Source: CAWGMT01 sp963823675 (GTDB lineage Bacteria; Planctomycetota; Planctomycetia; Isosphaerales; Isosphaeraceae). From it: DNA of 64,000 nucleotides. The notes beneath the pieces are model-generated. The model was not told the origin of the DNA, ran no database searches, and saw nothing but the letters and a program-made list of their open reading frames with translations. Made by a program: the position numbers and the translations under genes. Positions 34,083 to 42,225 of the stretch are shown here, one piece after another (within the stretch, counting starts at the first letter, position 1; the number at the start of each line of letters is the position of its first letter). The stretch spans positions 930,001 to 994,000 of the forward strand of contig CAWGMT010000013.1 in NCBI GenBank assembly GCA_963823675.1, in the 5' to 3' direction.

Positions 34083-34100
34083 ATATCCGTATAAGCGGAT
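34083..34100. promoter_or_regulatory. ArsR operator-like dyad upstream of arsM
   Basis: ATATCCGTATAAGCGGAT contains a perfect ATCCG/CGGAT inverted repeat around a 6-bp AT-rich centre. It lies between arsR and arsM, 22 bp before the arsM start, and matches the site at 33690-33707, so ArsR may control an internal promoter as well. Confidence 0.55.
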
Positions 34101-34121
34101 GTAAATACGGGAGGGAAGGCG

Positions 34122-34660
34122 ATGGAAAGCGAACAGGTGAAGACAGCGGTGCGTGAGCGGTATGGCGAAGTCGCCAGGGGGGAAGCCACCTGCGGCTCGC
34201 TCTGCGGCTGTACGGAAAATGCGGAGGGGCTGGCCATCACCTTCGGCTATTCGGCCGACGAGCTGGCCACGCTACCCGAGGGGGCCAATTTGGGCCTGTC
34301 GTGCGGCAATCCGCAGGCAGTAGCGGCGCTGCAACCTGGTGAAGTGTGCTCGACCTGGGCAGCGGGGCCGGAATCGACTGTTTCCTTGCCGCCCGGAAGG
34401 TCGGGCAGGCCGGGCGGGTGGTCGGCGTCGATATGACGGATGCCATGCTGGAACAGGCCCGTACCATCGCGGCAAAGACCGGCCTGAGCAACGTTGAGTT
34501 CCGCAAAGGCGAGATCGAATCCCTGCCGGTCGAGGACGCTTCCGTCGATGTCATTATCAGCAATTGCGTGCTCAACCTGGTGCCCGATAAGGATCGGGCA
34601 TTCCGCGAGATTCATCGGGAGTACCCTTCACCATGCACCTTTCGATCATCGCGGCGTTAG
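34122..34660 (+). pseudogene. arsM: Arsenite S-adenosylmethionine methyltransferase, frameshifted and truncated
   Basis: The start (ATG 34122) has GGAGG-like sequence upstream. 'MESEQVKTAVRERYGEVARG' and the Cys-rich 'CGSLCGC' (Cys24, 28, 30) mark ArsM. After 'LQPGEV' one G is missing near 34343; the next frame resumes 'VLDLGSGAGIDCFLAARKVG' (SAM site) and 'SVDVIISNCVLNLVPDKDRA' with its catalytic Cys. Similarity stops after 'FREIHR'; a complete ArsM would continue for about 100 more residues. The tail overlaps the next gene. Even without the indel the enzyme lacks its C-terminal third, so a real deletion has occurred. Confidence 0.85.
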
Positions 34661-35646
34661 CCTTAGGAACCGGCGTTCCGGCGGGCAGTGACACGGGGCC
34701 GCTCGTCCGGGCTTTGTGGCTTATCCAGCGGTACGGCACAGCCGATGCCGCCGATCCGGTAAACGATCAGCGGGTCAAGGGGGTGCTGTCTAAGGCACTC
34801 GGCAAGGAAGGAGAGTTGACGCTTTCAAAACTGGACGGGCTTATGGAACCTGACGCATTCAAGAAGATCGCCGGGGCCGATAACCGCATTGATGCGGCCG
34901 AGATCAAGAGTGCGGTGGAATCCGCCGTGCCGGAGAGTCGGCTGCTCCTGCTTCCCAAGGTAAGGGAGCACGCCGATTTTCTCACGACGTCGTTCGACAT
35001 GATCGACGAAACCCATCGGCTGGCCGGACACAAGCTGGCCGAGTGGATCGCCACGAACTACCGGCCTGGCCAGCCCCTAGAGGTGATCGCGGTGTGCACG
35101 GGTAATTTCCGCCGCAGCATCATGGGGGCAACGATGGGCAACATCGCCGCCGCCTATTACGGGATGCCGGAAATTCGCTTTCACAGCGGCGGCACGGCTC
35201 CGAGTGCGTTCAACCATCGGACGATTAATGCGCTCGAAGAGATCGGGGTCGAAGTCGAGCCGAACGGTAAGGAAGCAACGAGGGGAGAGCCTAAGACCGC
35301 CAACCCGGTGTACCGCGTGCGCTGGGGAACGTCTGGAAACACGGGCGGGGCGTCGTTTGAAGCGACGGAATTCTCGAAACACTACGGTGATTCCGCCAAT
35401 CCGCAGCAAGGCTTTGCTGCGCTCATGGTGTGCGGGGAGGCCGATGCCGCGTGTCCGTTCGTGAAAGGCGCTGCGCTGCGGGTGTCGATGCCGTATCTCG
35501 ATCCCAAAATATACGACGGGGGGGCGTATGAAGCGGCGAAATACGCCGAGCGGCGGGACGACATCGGGCGGTTGATGCTGTCGGTGATGTTGCAGGCCCG
35601 CAAGCGGCTGACGGCGGCGGGCGGTCAGCCGGGAAAGGGCGAGTAG
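34633..35646 (+). CDS. Low-molecular-weight-phosphatase-like protein of the ars locus
   Basis: 337 residues. A hydrophobic start ('MHLSIIAALALGTGVPAG') suggests export. The middle contains an EF-hand-like stretch ('GADNRIDAAEIKSAVES'). The phosphatase loop is 'VIAVCTGNFRRSIMG': Cys155 and Arg161 fit CX5R. It resembles proteins annotated as protein-tyrosine-phosphatase or arsenate-reductase-like in arsenic loci of planctomycetes and Bacteroidetes. Position between arsM and acr3 supports an arsenic-related role. It overlaps the truncated arsM by 28 nt, so its start region may have been created by the deletion there. Confidence 0.8.
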   Translation: MHLSIIAALALGTGVPAGSDTGPLVRALWLIQRYGTADAADPVNDQRVKGVLSKALGKEGELTLSKLDGLMEPDAFKKIAGADNRIDAAEIKSAVESAVPESRLLLLPKVREHADFLTTSFDMIDETHRLAGHKLAEWIATNYRPGQPLEVIAVCTGNFRRSIMGATMGNIAAAYYGMPEIRFHSGGTAPSAFNHRTINALEEIGVEVEPNGKEATRGEPKTANPVYRVRWGTSGNTGGASFEATEFSKHYGDSANPQQGFAALMVCGEADAACPFVKGAALRVSMPYLDPKIYDGGAYEAAKYAERRDDIGRLMLSVMLQARKRLTAAGGQPGKGE

Positions 35647-35650
35647 CGGC

Positions 35651-36308
35651 ATGGAATCGGCACCAGCGAAACGGTTGTCCTGTCTCGACAGGTACCTCAC
35701 GCTGTGGATTGTGATGGCGATAATGGTTGCCGCCGCTTTTGGGAGTGGGCTTCGGCAGCGTCGATCTGTCGGCAATCACGATGGGAGCGATCGCCGAAAG
35801 CGTATTCATCTATCTGGGCATCCCGTTCCTTGCCGGAATGCTCACGCGGCTGGCGCTGCTGCGGTCACTTGGCCGGGAGTGGTATGAGAACAAGTTTATC
35901 CCGCGAATCAGTCCGCTGACGCTGCTGGCGTTGCTCTTCACCATCGTCATGATGTTTTCGCTCAAAGGCGGCTACATTTTGCATGATCCGCTGGACGCCG
36001 TGCGAATCGCCGTGCCGCTGCTGCTTTATTTCGTGGCGATGTTCCTTCTTTCTTTCGTCATGGGCTGGAGGCTGGGGGCGGATTACGCGAAAACCACGAC
36101 GCTTGCCTTCACGGCGGCCAGCAACAATTTTGAGCTGGCCATTGCCGTGGCGGTGTTCGGTATCGATTCCAAAGTGGCATTCGCGGCCGTTATCGGCCCG
36201 CTGGTCGAGGTGCCGGTGATGGTCGGCCTGGTCAATGTGGCATTTTACTTCCAGCGGCGGTATTTCTGTGCCGCTCAACCGGCTGTGGTTAGTGTCGATG
36301 CAGTCTGA
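35651..36308 (+). pseudogene. acr3: ACR3 arsenite efflux permease with internal deletion
   Basis: The first 30 codons ('KRLSCLDRYLTLWIVMAIMV') are the ACR3 N-terminus. At about 35737 they break off and, in another frame, the protein resumes at 'VGFGSVDLSAITMGAIAESV', 'FIYLGIPFLAGMLTRLALL', 'IVMMFSLKGGYILHDPLDAV' and 'FTAASNNFELAIAVAVFGI'. About 170 residues (several transmembrane helices) are absent. ACR3 carriers have about 350-400 residues and ten helices, so this copy cannot work as a pump. The second reading frame alone starts at ATG 35727. Confidence 0.85.
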
Positions 36309-36329
36309 CGGCGAGCGCTGTCGGGCTCT

Positions 36330-37079
36330 ATGTGCGGAGTGCAAACGGTGGCCTGCGTCAAGTATCGGCTGCTCCGAAGTAATAACGGCCAAGCCACCGC
36401 TGCCAACAAACAATTACGGTCAGCCGCGTTTGCATTGAGCATCGTCGCCCATCCCATGCGGCTGCGTATCCTTTTGCGGCTCTCCAGGGGTGAAGTTGGT
36501 GTCGGCCAATTAAATGAAGAGCTACATCTAAATGTCCATACGGTAAGTAATTATGTTACACAGCTTCGCCGGGGTGGCCTGGTGAGGACTGGGCACGATG
36601 GTGCTCACGCGTCTTACGGATTGACCGAAGTGGGCAGCAAAGTTGCTCGGTTTGTCGAGGACGCGTTCGGAGTGCGCGACAGGGAAATAATCACGGTGGG
36701 AGTAAACATGGCGGGCGTCGTCGCCTATGATATGAACGGTGAGTTTACATTCCTTAATCTGAAGAAGGCGACGGTGTATCGTCTCGCTGAGAAAGGGCTG
36801 TCAGGCACCTACCACCGCGATTCAGGCGTGCCCGGTGGTGACTTTCTTTTCGATGAAATTGTCAAGACGGTTGAGAAGGTGCCGCGGTGGTTCTTGAGCG
36901 GAAACGCCAGCCCAGCCCGGTGGGGTGGACGCACTGTTTTGAAGCCAAGAAGAAACGGGCGGGACTACCTCGAAGTGACTCCGCAGTGTGCCGCATCCTG
37001 CTTTATCACGTTCAAGAAACGGTTGCCATCCGAACTTGCTGCCGTTAGGGCCATGCCGGAGCAAACGGACAACAAATGA
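36330..37079 (+). CDS. ArsR-like winged-helix regulator with a novel C-terminal domain
   Basis: 249 residues. The N-terminal 100 residues are a winged helix: 'ALSIVAHPMRLRILLRLSRG', 'EVGVGQLNEELHLNVHTVSN' and 'YVTQLRRGGLVRTGHDGAHA'. The As-binding Cys pair is absent (GVGQ in place of CVCxL), so it does not sense arsenite in the classical way. The following 150 residues ('GVVAYDMNGEFTFLNLKKAT', 'SGVPGGDFLFDEIVKTVEKV', 'WFLSGNASPARWGGRTVLK') match no domain I know and may bind a ligand. The start is uncertain; ATG 36330 is the first in frame. It follows the acr3 remnant by 21 bp and could be in that transcript. Confidence 0.65.
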   Translation: MCGVQTVACVKYRLLRSNNGQATAANKQLRSAAFALSIVAHPMRLRILLRLSRGEVGVGQLNEELHLNVHTVSNYVTQLRRGGLVRTGHDGAHASYGLTEVGSKVARFVEDAFGVRDREIITVGVNMAGVVAYDMNGEFTFLNLKKATVYRLAEKGLSGTYHRDSGVPGGDFLFDEIVKTVEKVPRWFLSGNASPARWGGRTVLKPRRNGRDYLEVTPQCAASCFITFKKRLPSELAAVRAMPEQTDNK

Positions 37080-37126
37080 CACCAAGGCTGGATAGATGTT
37101 GCGACATGGAAACGGCGTTGCGCCGT

Positions 37127-37549
37127 TTACTCGCTTGGAAGCAAGTCGTTTTTGCCGCCATCAAACTCTTCCACGTAAGTCGCCTCACCCATCAACTCAA
37201 GCTCGATCGCCTCGCCCGAGACGACGATCTCATGCCCGGAAACGAAAACCAGGTTCAGCTCGACAGGTCCGCCGGCCCGTAAGGGAATCGGGAGCATACC
37301 GTTGTGCTTCTGCCCCCCGATCCGTAGGCTTCCGTGCCATAAACTCTCCGGCAGCAAAGGGCGGTTTCCAGAAGCGGATGCGCCGTTGAGCCTCAATCGT
37401 GCATTCTGGAGCCAGCCGGATCCGGTGTCGATTCCTGGCTGACCATCGGATTTGTGGACGTATGATGGCGAGAACTCGACAAAAACGTAACGGTATGTCA
37501 CTTGAATCTGGCTGATTACTGAGTCGTGAAATTCGATTGCGCTGTTCAC
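37127..37549 (-). CDS. Conserved hypothetical protein
   Basis: 140 residues: 'MNSAIEFHDSVISQIQVTYR', 'FSPSYVHKSDGQPGIDTGSG', 'RAGGPVELNLVFVSGHEIVV' and 'IELELMGEATYVEEFDG'. The alternating hydrophobic pattern suggests an all-beta fold. I recall similar uncharacterised proteins in diverse bacteria but no named family. Convergent with the regulator gene at 36330-37079. Confidence 0.7.
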   Translation of the reverse strand: MNSAIEFHDSVISQIQVTYRYVFVEFSPSYVHKSDGQPGIDTGSGWLQNARLRLNGASASGNRPLLPESLWHGSLRIGGQKHNGMLPIPLRAGGPVELNLVFVSGHEIVVSGEAIELELMGEATYVEEFDGGKNDLLPSE

Positions 37550-37689
37550 GACGATCTCCGATGCTCAACTTGTGGACAGCCTACCCGCCGTTCGCCTTAC
37601 GAGTCTGATCTCTAGATCACCTGGGCCACGCACTGGCATCGGCCCGCGCCCAAATGTCCGCGCCAACTATGAATCACCGTTTACGGCTC

Positions 37690-38013
37690 TCAAGGCGGGA
37701 CGGGTTCGCGCGTCCGATGGTTAGGTGCGTCCGATGGGCGGGCACGCCCCATGTTGAGGATGACCAGATGTACCCCGACGAACATGGCCGCCGCGATTCG
37801 CAAAGCAACTTCGGCACGCCGGACGGTCCGAAGATTCACCGGTGGCTCGACGGTATAGACTGTTGGATCGGAGATCCGCCGGGGTTCACCGGGCGACGCG
37901 AGCTCGCCGAGCGACGGCCCCTGATAGGTGATGCGTAGACCAGAGACGACGGCCCACGCGACGAGGGACGATACGGCCAAGGCGAGGGAAACCCAGCGCG
38001 CCCAGGTTAGCAT
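37690..38013 (-). CDS. Small membrane protein
   Basis: 107 residues from ATG 38013 with two hydrophobic segments: 'WVSLALAVSSLVAWAVVSGL' near the N-terminus and 'ALRIAAAMFVGVHLVILNM' near the C-terminus, joined by a 45-residue polar loop. No family recognised. It is flanked by an 18-bp direct repeat (37602-37619 and 38043-38060). Confidence 0.5.
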   Translation of the reverse strand: MLTWARWVSLALAVSSLVAWAVVSGLRITYQGPSLGELASPGEPRRISDPTVYTVEPPVNLRTVRRAEVALRIAAAMFVGVHLVILNMGRARPSDAPNHRTREPVPP

Positions 38014-38267
38014 TCGCCCTCCTCCCACCCTCTGGACTGGCAAGTCTGATCTCTCGATCAGCCGTTACACCGCGGATTTGACGTAAGTTGTTAGTCGTCG
38101 TACAAAATTCCATTGATCCGTGGGGTATATTCACCCTTTACACATTAGCCAATTGTAAGATATCCCGCTCCGAGTTGGTAATCAGGCGTTCACAGATTGG
38201 ACGATGGCCTCTCTTTGAGAATACCGGATTCGAGGATTCGTTGCATCGCCCTTGAACCCTCGCGTGA

Positions 38268-38474
38268 TGCGGATCTCCATCACGTATTCTTAGCGGATGG
38301 GTTCACTACGACTACGAGTTTGTCAGCGGCAAACTGACGCCAGGCCAAGAGCCCCGGGCACCCAAGTGGCTTAGAAGCATGCTCGGAGACGAATTCTTTC
38401 AGGAAGTCGCGTGCGTGAGCCTCGTATACGATTATCCAGGCGGGAAGGGAATTCAGGAAGCTCGCGCTCATTGA
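38268..38474 (+). pseudogene. N-terminally truncated relic (LRR-protein-like)
   Basis: The frame reads 'WVHYDYEFVSGKLTPGQEPR', 'APKWLRSMLGDEFFQEVACV' and 'SLVYDYPGGKGIQEARAH', then a stop. 'VxYDYEF...GPxWLRxLLGDxFF' is characteristic of the region before leucine-rich repeats in many planctomycete proteins. There is no start codon, and a stop lies just upstream. Confidence 0.55.
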
Positions 38475-38513
38475 TCATCGGGCTGTTTCTCTTATCCAAG
38501 CGATGCCAGCGCA

Positions 38514-41029
38514 CTACGGTGATGCCCTGCGCACCGACCGAGCTCGATACGCAATCGCCCTCCTCGCCGCCGGCGGCACCGGCGCGTCCTTCCCCTTGAT
38601 CGCTCGCCAGAGGATCTCGTTGAGCTCGAAGTCGTCGATCTTGTCGTACTCGTCGAAGTTCATCCTCAGTGATCGCTCGGCTCCGTAGGCCGTCGGGGCA
38701 TTGACCTCGTTCAAATCGATCCGGGCCGGCTCCTGGATATAGGGCGTCAGATCGGCCTTGTCGGTGAACGAGGCGAACATCGGCCGGGCGGCCGCGTCGT
38801 ACTGCGATAGGGGCGAGAGCCCCAGCAAGAGCTCGATCGAACGGATCATGCTGACCGTGCTGTACTGGGTGCTGTCGAGGTGCTTGCGCTTGGCAAACGG
38901 GCTGATCACCAGTCCGACGGTCCGGTGTGCATCCACGTGGTCGGGGCCGTTCTGGGCGTCGTCCTCGATGACGAGAATTGCGATCTCCGGCCAGTGCTTG
39001 CTGTGCGAAAGAGCCTCGACGATCCGGCCCAGGGCGACGTCGTTGCTGGCCACGCAGGCGCGGGGCGTGAACGTGCCGGGCCGGGTGCCGGTGGTGTGGT
39101 CTTCTCCGAGGCTCATCACCATCAATCGCGGCAGGTTGCCGTTCTTCTCGAACTCGTGAAACTCGCGGAGGAACGTGTCGGCATTATCGGTGTCCCGCGC
39201 GCGGCGGCCGCGTGCCTTGGCAACGCCGTAATCGGGGCACATGTGGCCAACCAGCCCCGGCACCGCCCCTTCGACTCGCACGGACCCGTCCGGCTGGCTG
39301 ACACGGCGGCCGTACTCGCCGTAGCTGCGGTAGGAAAGACCGGCTCGCGCGCAGGCATCCCACAGATATCCCGAGGGCGCGTTCGCGAGATCGCCGTCGT
39401 CGTCGTCGGCCACACCTGCCCGGCTCGAATAGGTCAAGGCCCAGTTGCGGGCGATGTAGTCGGTGTTGTAGGCCATCGTTGACCAGGGATGCCCGTCGGC
39501 CGAGACGTGTCCGTTACAATAGAGGTTGTCCAGAAGCACGAACTCCTCCGCCAGCTTGTGATGATTGGGCGTCACGTCGCGTCCGAACATCACGAGTGCC
39601 TGGTCGCCATTGCCGCGTGCCAGATCCCCGAGAACCTGGTCGTAGGTCCGATTTTCCTTGATGATGTAGAGAATGTGCTTGATCGGCGAGGGCTCCCCGA
39701 CCTTGGTGGGGATGGCCGTCTTCGCCGGGTAGGGCGCATCGCTCAGCAGCCTGTCCGAGTAAGGGCAGTTCTTGTAAACCGTCTCGGTGTACTGCGCCAG
39801 GGTTTTTTCGTCGGGAATCGGAACCACCGAGAGCGATCCCGAAAGCGTGGTACCGATATAGGGAAAGCGCACGGGCCCTCCTGGCGCGACATGGTCGCCG
39901 TCTGTCTTGCCTTTTGCCTCTTTGCGCTCGATCGGGTTCGGCTTGGTCTGGTTGCCTTTGCCGACTCCCACCAGGAGGTTTTTGCCGTCGGGCGTGACGG
40001 CCACCGCCGTGGGATACCAGCCGGTGGGAATGAATCCCTTGACCTGGCTGCGCGTAGGCTCGGAGATGTCGAAAACCGCGACGCAGTTGTTGTCGGCATT
40101 CGCCACGAAGAGCATTTTTCCATCGGGCGCGATCGCAAGCGCGTCGGGCGTGCTGCCTTCCGGGCGCGGGGAAAAAGGGCCGTGTGAATCATCTCGGTGA
40201 CGACTCCGCGGCGGGTGTCGATCACGTCCACGCGATCGCTCGATGCACATGCCACGAACAGCCGGTCGTCACGGGGATGAACGGCCATCTGGTTGGGATG
40301 TTCGCCCACGGCGATCTTCGCGACGGTGTGCAGATCGGCGGGATCCAGGGCCCGTACGTTACGGGCCGCCCAGTCGGAAATGTAAATCAGGCTGCCGTTC
40401 CTGGCCAGCACAACATCGTATGGGCGTGTGCCGGCCGGCGCGGATCTGAGTTCCTTTTGACTGTCCTGGTCGATCGCGAGAATCAACCCCGCATCGATGT
40501 CCAGCGAATAGAGAACATGGCGGCCGGAATCAAGAGCCAGTCCCGATCGAAAATGGGTTGATCGGCCGCCGGAGCGGTTTCTTCGCTCCGGCTCGGAGGC
40601 GCCGGCGCGCGTCAAGCGGTGGCCAGCCAGGTGAAACACGTGGAGAGCATCGCCGCCGCCGCCCGACCACCATACCTTGTCGGCCTGAGGCGTCGTGGCC
40701 AGCCCGAACCAACTTTGCCGGACCGCCTGGTGATCGATCACTTTTCTTTCGAGGAGGTCAATGAGCGACAATTCGTGAGCATTGTAGCCGCTTGTCGCAG
40801 CCAGTACGTGGCGGCCATCGGCCAGCGGGATGATGTCAAGCGGCAGGTCGGCAAGTGGAATTTGCTGGCCGGCTGGTTTCAACGTCCAGCCATTCGGCAG
40901 CAGAAATCCCTCGGACGTTGGTCCGGCGTACCGCGGGGTTTCCTGCGCCGGAAGAATCACGGCAGCCAACGCGCCCCACGCCGTCAGCGCGGACGTCACG
41001 ATCATGAACCACGAGAATCGCCTGCTCAT
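38514..41029 (-). pseudogene. YncE-like propeller / phosphoesterase fusion, one frameshift
   Basis: Start ATG 41029 ('MSRRFSWFMIVTSALTAWGA', a signal peptide). Residues to about 290 form a YVTN/YncE-type beta-propeller ('LALDSGRHVLYSLDID', 'NQMAVHPRDDRLFVACASS'). Near 40165 one base is missing after 'IHTALFPRA'; the other frame continues 'PEGSTPDALAIAPDGKMLFV'. The C-terminal half is an alkaline-phosphatase-fold phosphoesterase (PF04185-like): 'HILYIIKENRTYDQVLGDL', 'MFGRDVTPNHHKLAEEFVLL', 'SLGEDHTTGTRPG' and 'VIEDDAQNGPDHVDAHRTVG' with metal ligands Asp and His. Likely periplasmic. The domain order matches known bifunctional YncE/phosphatase proteins of planctomycetes; substrate unknown. Confidence 0.85.
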
Positions 41030-41221
41030 CGAAGGAGGCTCCGGCAGAGTGGACGTGGGTTTGCACAACGCGACACGGTCCCCGTCCATCGTGACCGACC
41101 CGGCGCGATTAGTCCAATAAGCTTTCGGTGTAGGCGTGAATCGGCGGACACCGTCCAGAATGTTACAATTCTCGAGACCGGCCGGACCAATTGACAAGTC
41201 GATGGAAGGAGAGCGAGTACC

Positions 41222-42076
41222 GTGTCGCACCATGAAGCCCTGGAACAGCACACTCTACACTGCATGGAAATCTGGGGAGGGATCGAGCCGGTCGAGCGTT
41301 CGGTTTCAACGCCGGGCCTCGATCTCTGGGTGTTCAGTGAGCCCTACCGGGGTGAGGATCGGGGCGGCGATGTTTACTACGTCACGCTTTGCGGGGGCGG
41401 ACTGATCACGCGGCTGGTCGTCGCGGACGTATCCGGGCACGGCAGAGACGTGGCGGAATTCTCGTCCAGGTTGCGAGCCATGCTCCGCAAGAATATCAAC
41501 CAGAAGAGTCAGAAACGTCTCGTCGAATCGCTCAACCGGGAGTTTGCCGAGATGGCCCAGTTGCGCCGGTTCGCGACGACCGTGGTGCTGACTTTTCTCG
41601 CCTCGACGGGCCGATTGTCGATCTCGAACGCCGGGCATCCCCGCCCCTTGCTCTTTCGCGCGATCGAGCAGCGGTGGTCGCTGCTGCCGGAAATCGACGA
41701 CGAGCGCGGCTCGGCAAACCTTCCTCTGGGCCTTGACGAGGAGACGCGCTATTACACTTTCGACCTGGAACTGGCGCGCGGCGATCTTGTCGTGCTTTAC
41801 ACCGATGCCTTGAGCGAGACGGCTGATCCTGCCGGTGCCATGCTGGGTGAGGGGGGGTTGCTCGAGTCCGTTCGCGGGCTTGACATGCGCGACCCGAGCC
41901 CGGCGACGCTCGGCCAGGCCCTGCTCGAGAAGGTCGTCCGTTATCGCCAGACGGCGAGCGCCGAGGATGATGCGACATTGCTTGTTCTTTATCACAACGA
42001 TGGCGGTGTCCGCCGGCTTTCGCTCGTCGAGAAGCTCGATGTCTATGCCAAGGTGTTCGGCTTGAAGCCAGTTTGA
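41222..42076 (+). CDS. SpoIIE-type PP2C protein phosphatase
   Basis: 284 residues from GTG 41222 (AAGGAGAG upstream). Metal-binding motifs of PPM phosphatases are present: 'GEDRGGDVYYV', 'VVADVSGHGRDVAEF', 'FATTVVLTFLASTGRLSISN', 'AGHPRPLLF', 'LGLDEETRYYTF', 'LVVLYTDALSETADPAG' and 'EDDATLLVLYH'. Such phosphatases act on Ser/Thr phosphoproteins, often anti-sigma antagonists. No sensor domain is attached and no partner gene is adjacent. A counterpart for one of the kinases in this window is possible but unproven. Confidence 0.9.
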   Translation: MSHHEALEQHTLHCMEIWGGIEPVERSVSTPGLDLWVFSEPYRGEDRGGDVYYVTLCGGGLITRLVVADVSGHGRDVAEFSSRLRAMLRKNINQKSQKRLVESLNREFAEMAQLRRFATTVVLTFLASTGRLSISNAGHPRPLLFRAIEQRWSLLPEIDDERGSANLPLGLDEETRYYTFDLELARGDLVVLYTDALSETADPAGAMLGEGGLLESVRGLDMRDPSPATLGQALLEKVVRYRQTASAEDDATLLVLYHNDGGVRRLSLVEKLDVYAKVFGLKPV

Positions 42077-42225
42077 CGGATGCTGTGCGGGCCGGCATGC
42101 TCCGACCGGTCGCCACTCCCAAGGCGGCGCTCGATCGATTAGTCTCGTAGAAACCTCCGGGCAAGCCCGAAGCTCTGGCCGGCTTGCCACTCGAATACCC
42201 GTGCACCCTGCTGGGAGCGGCCGAC

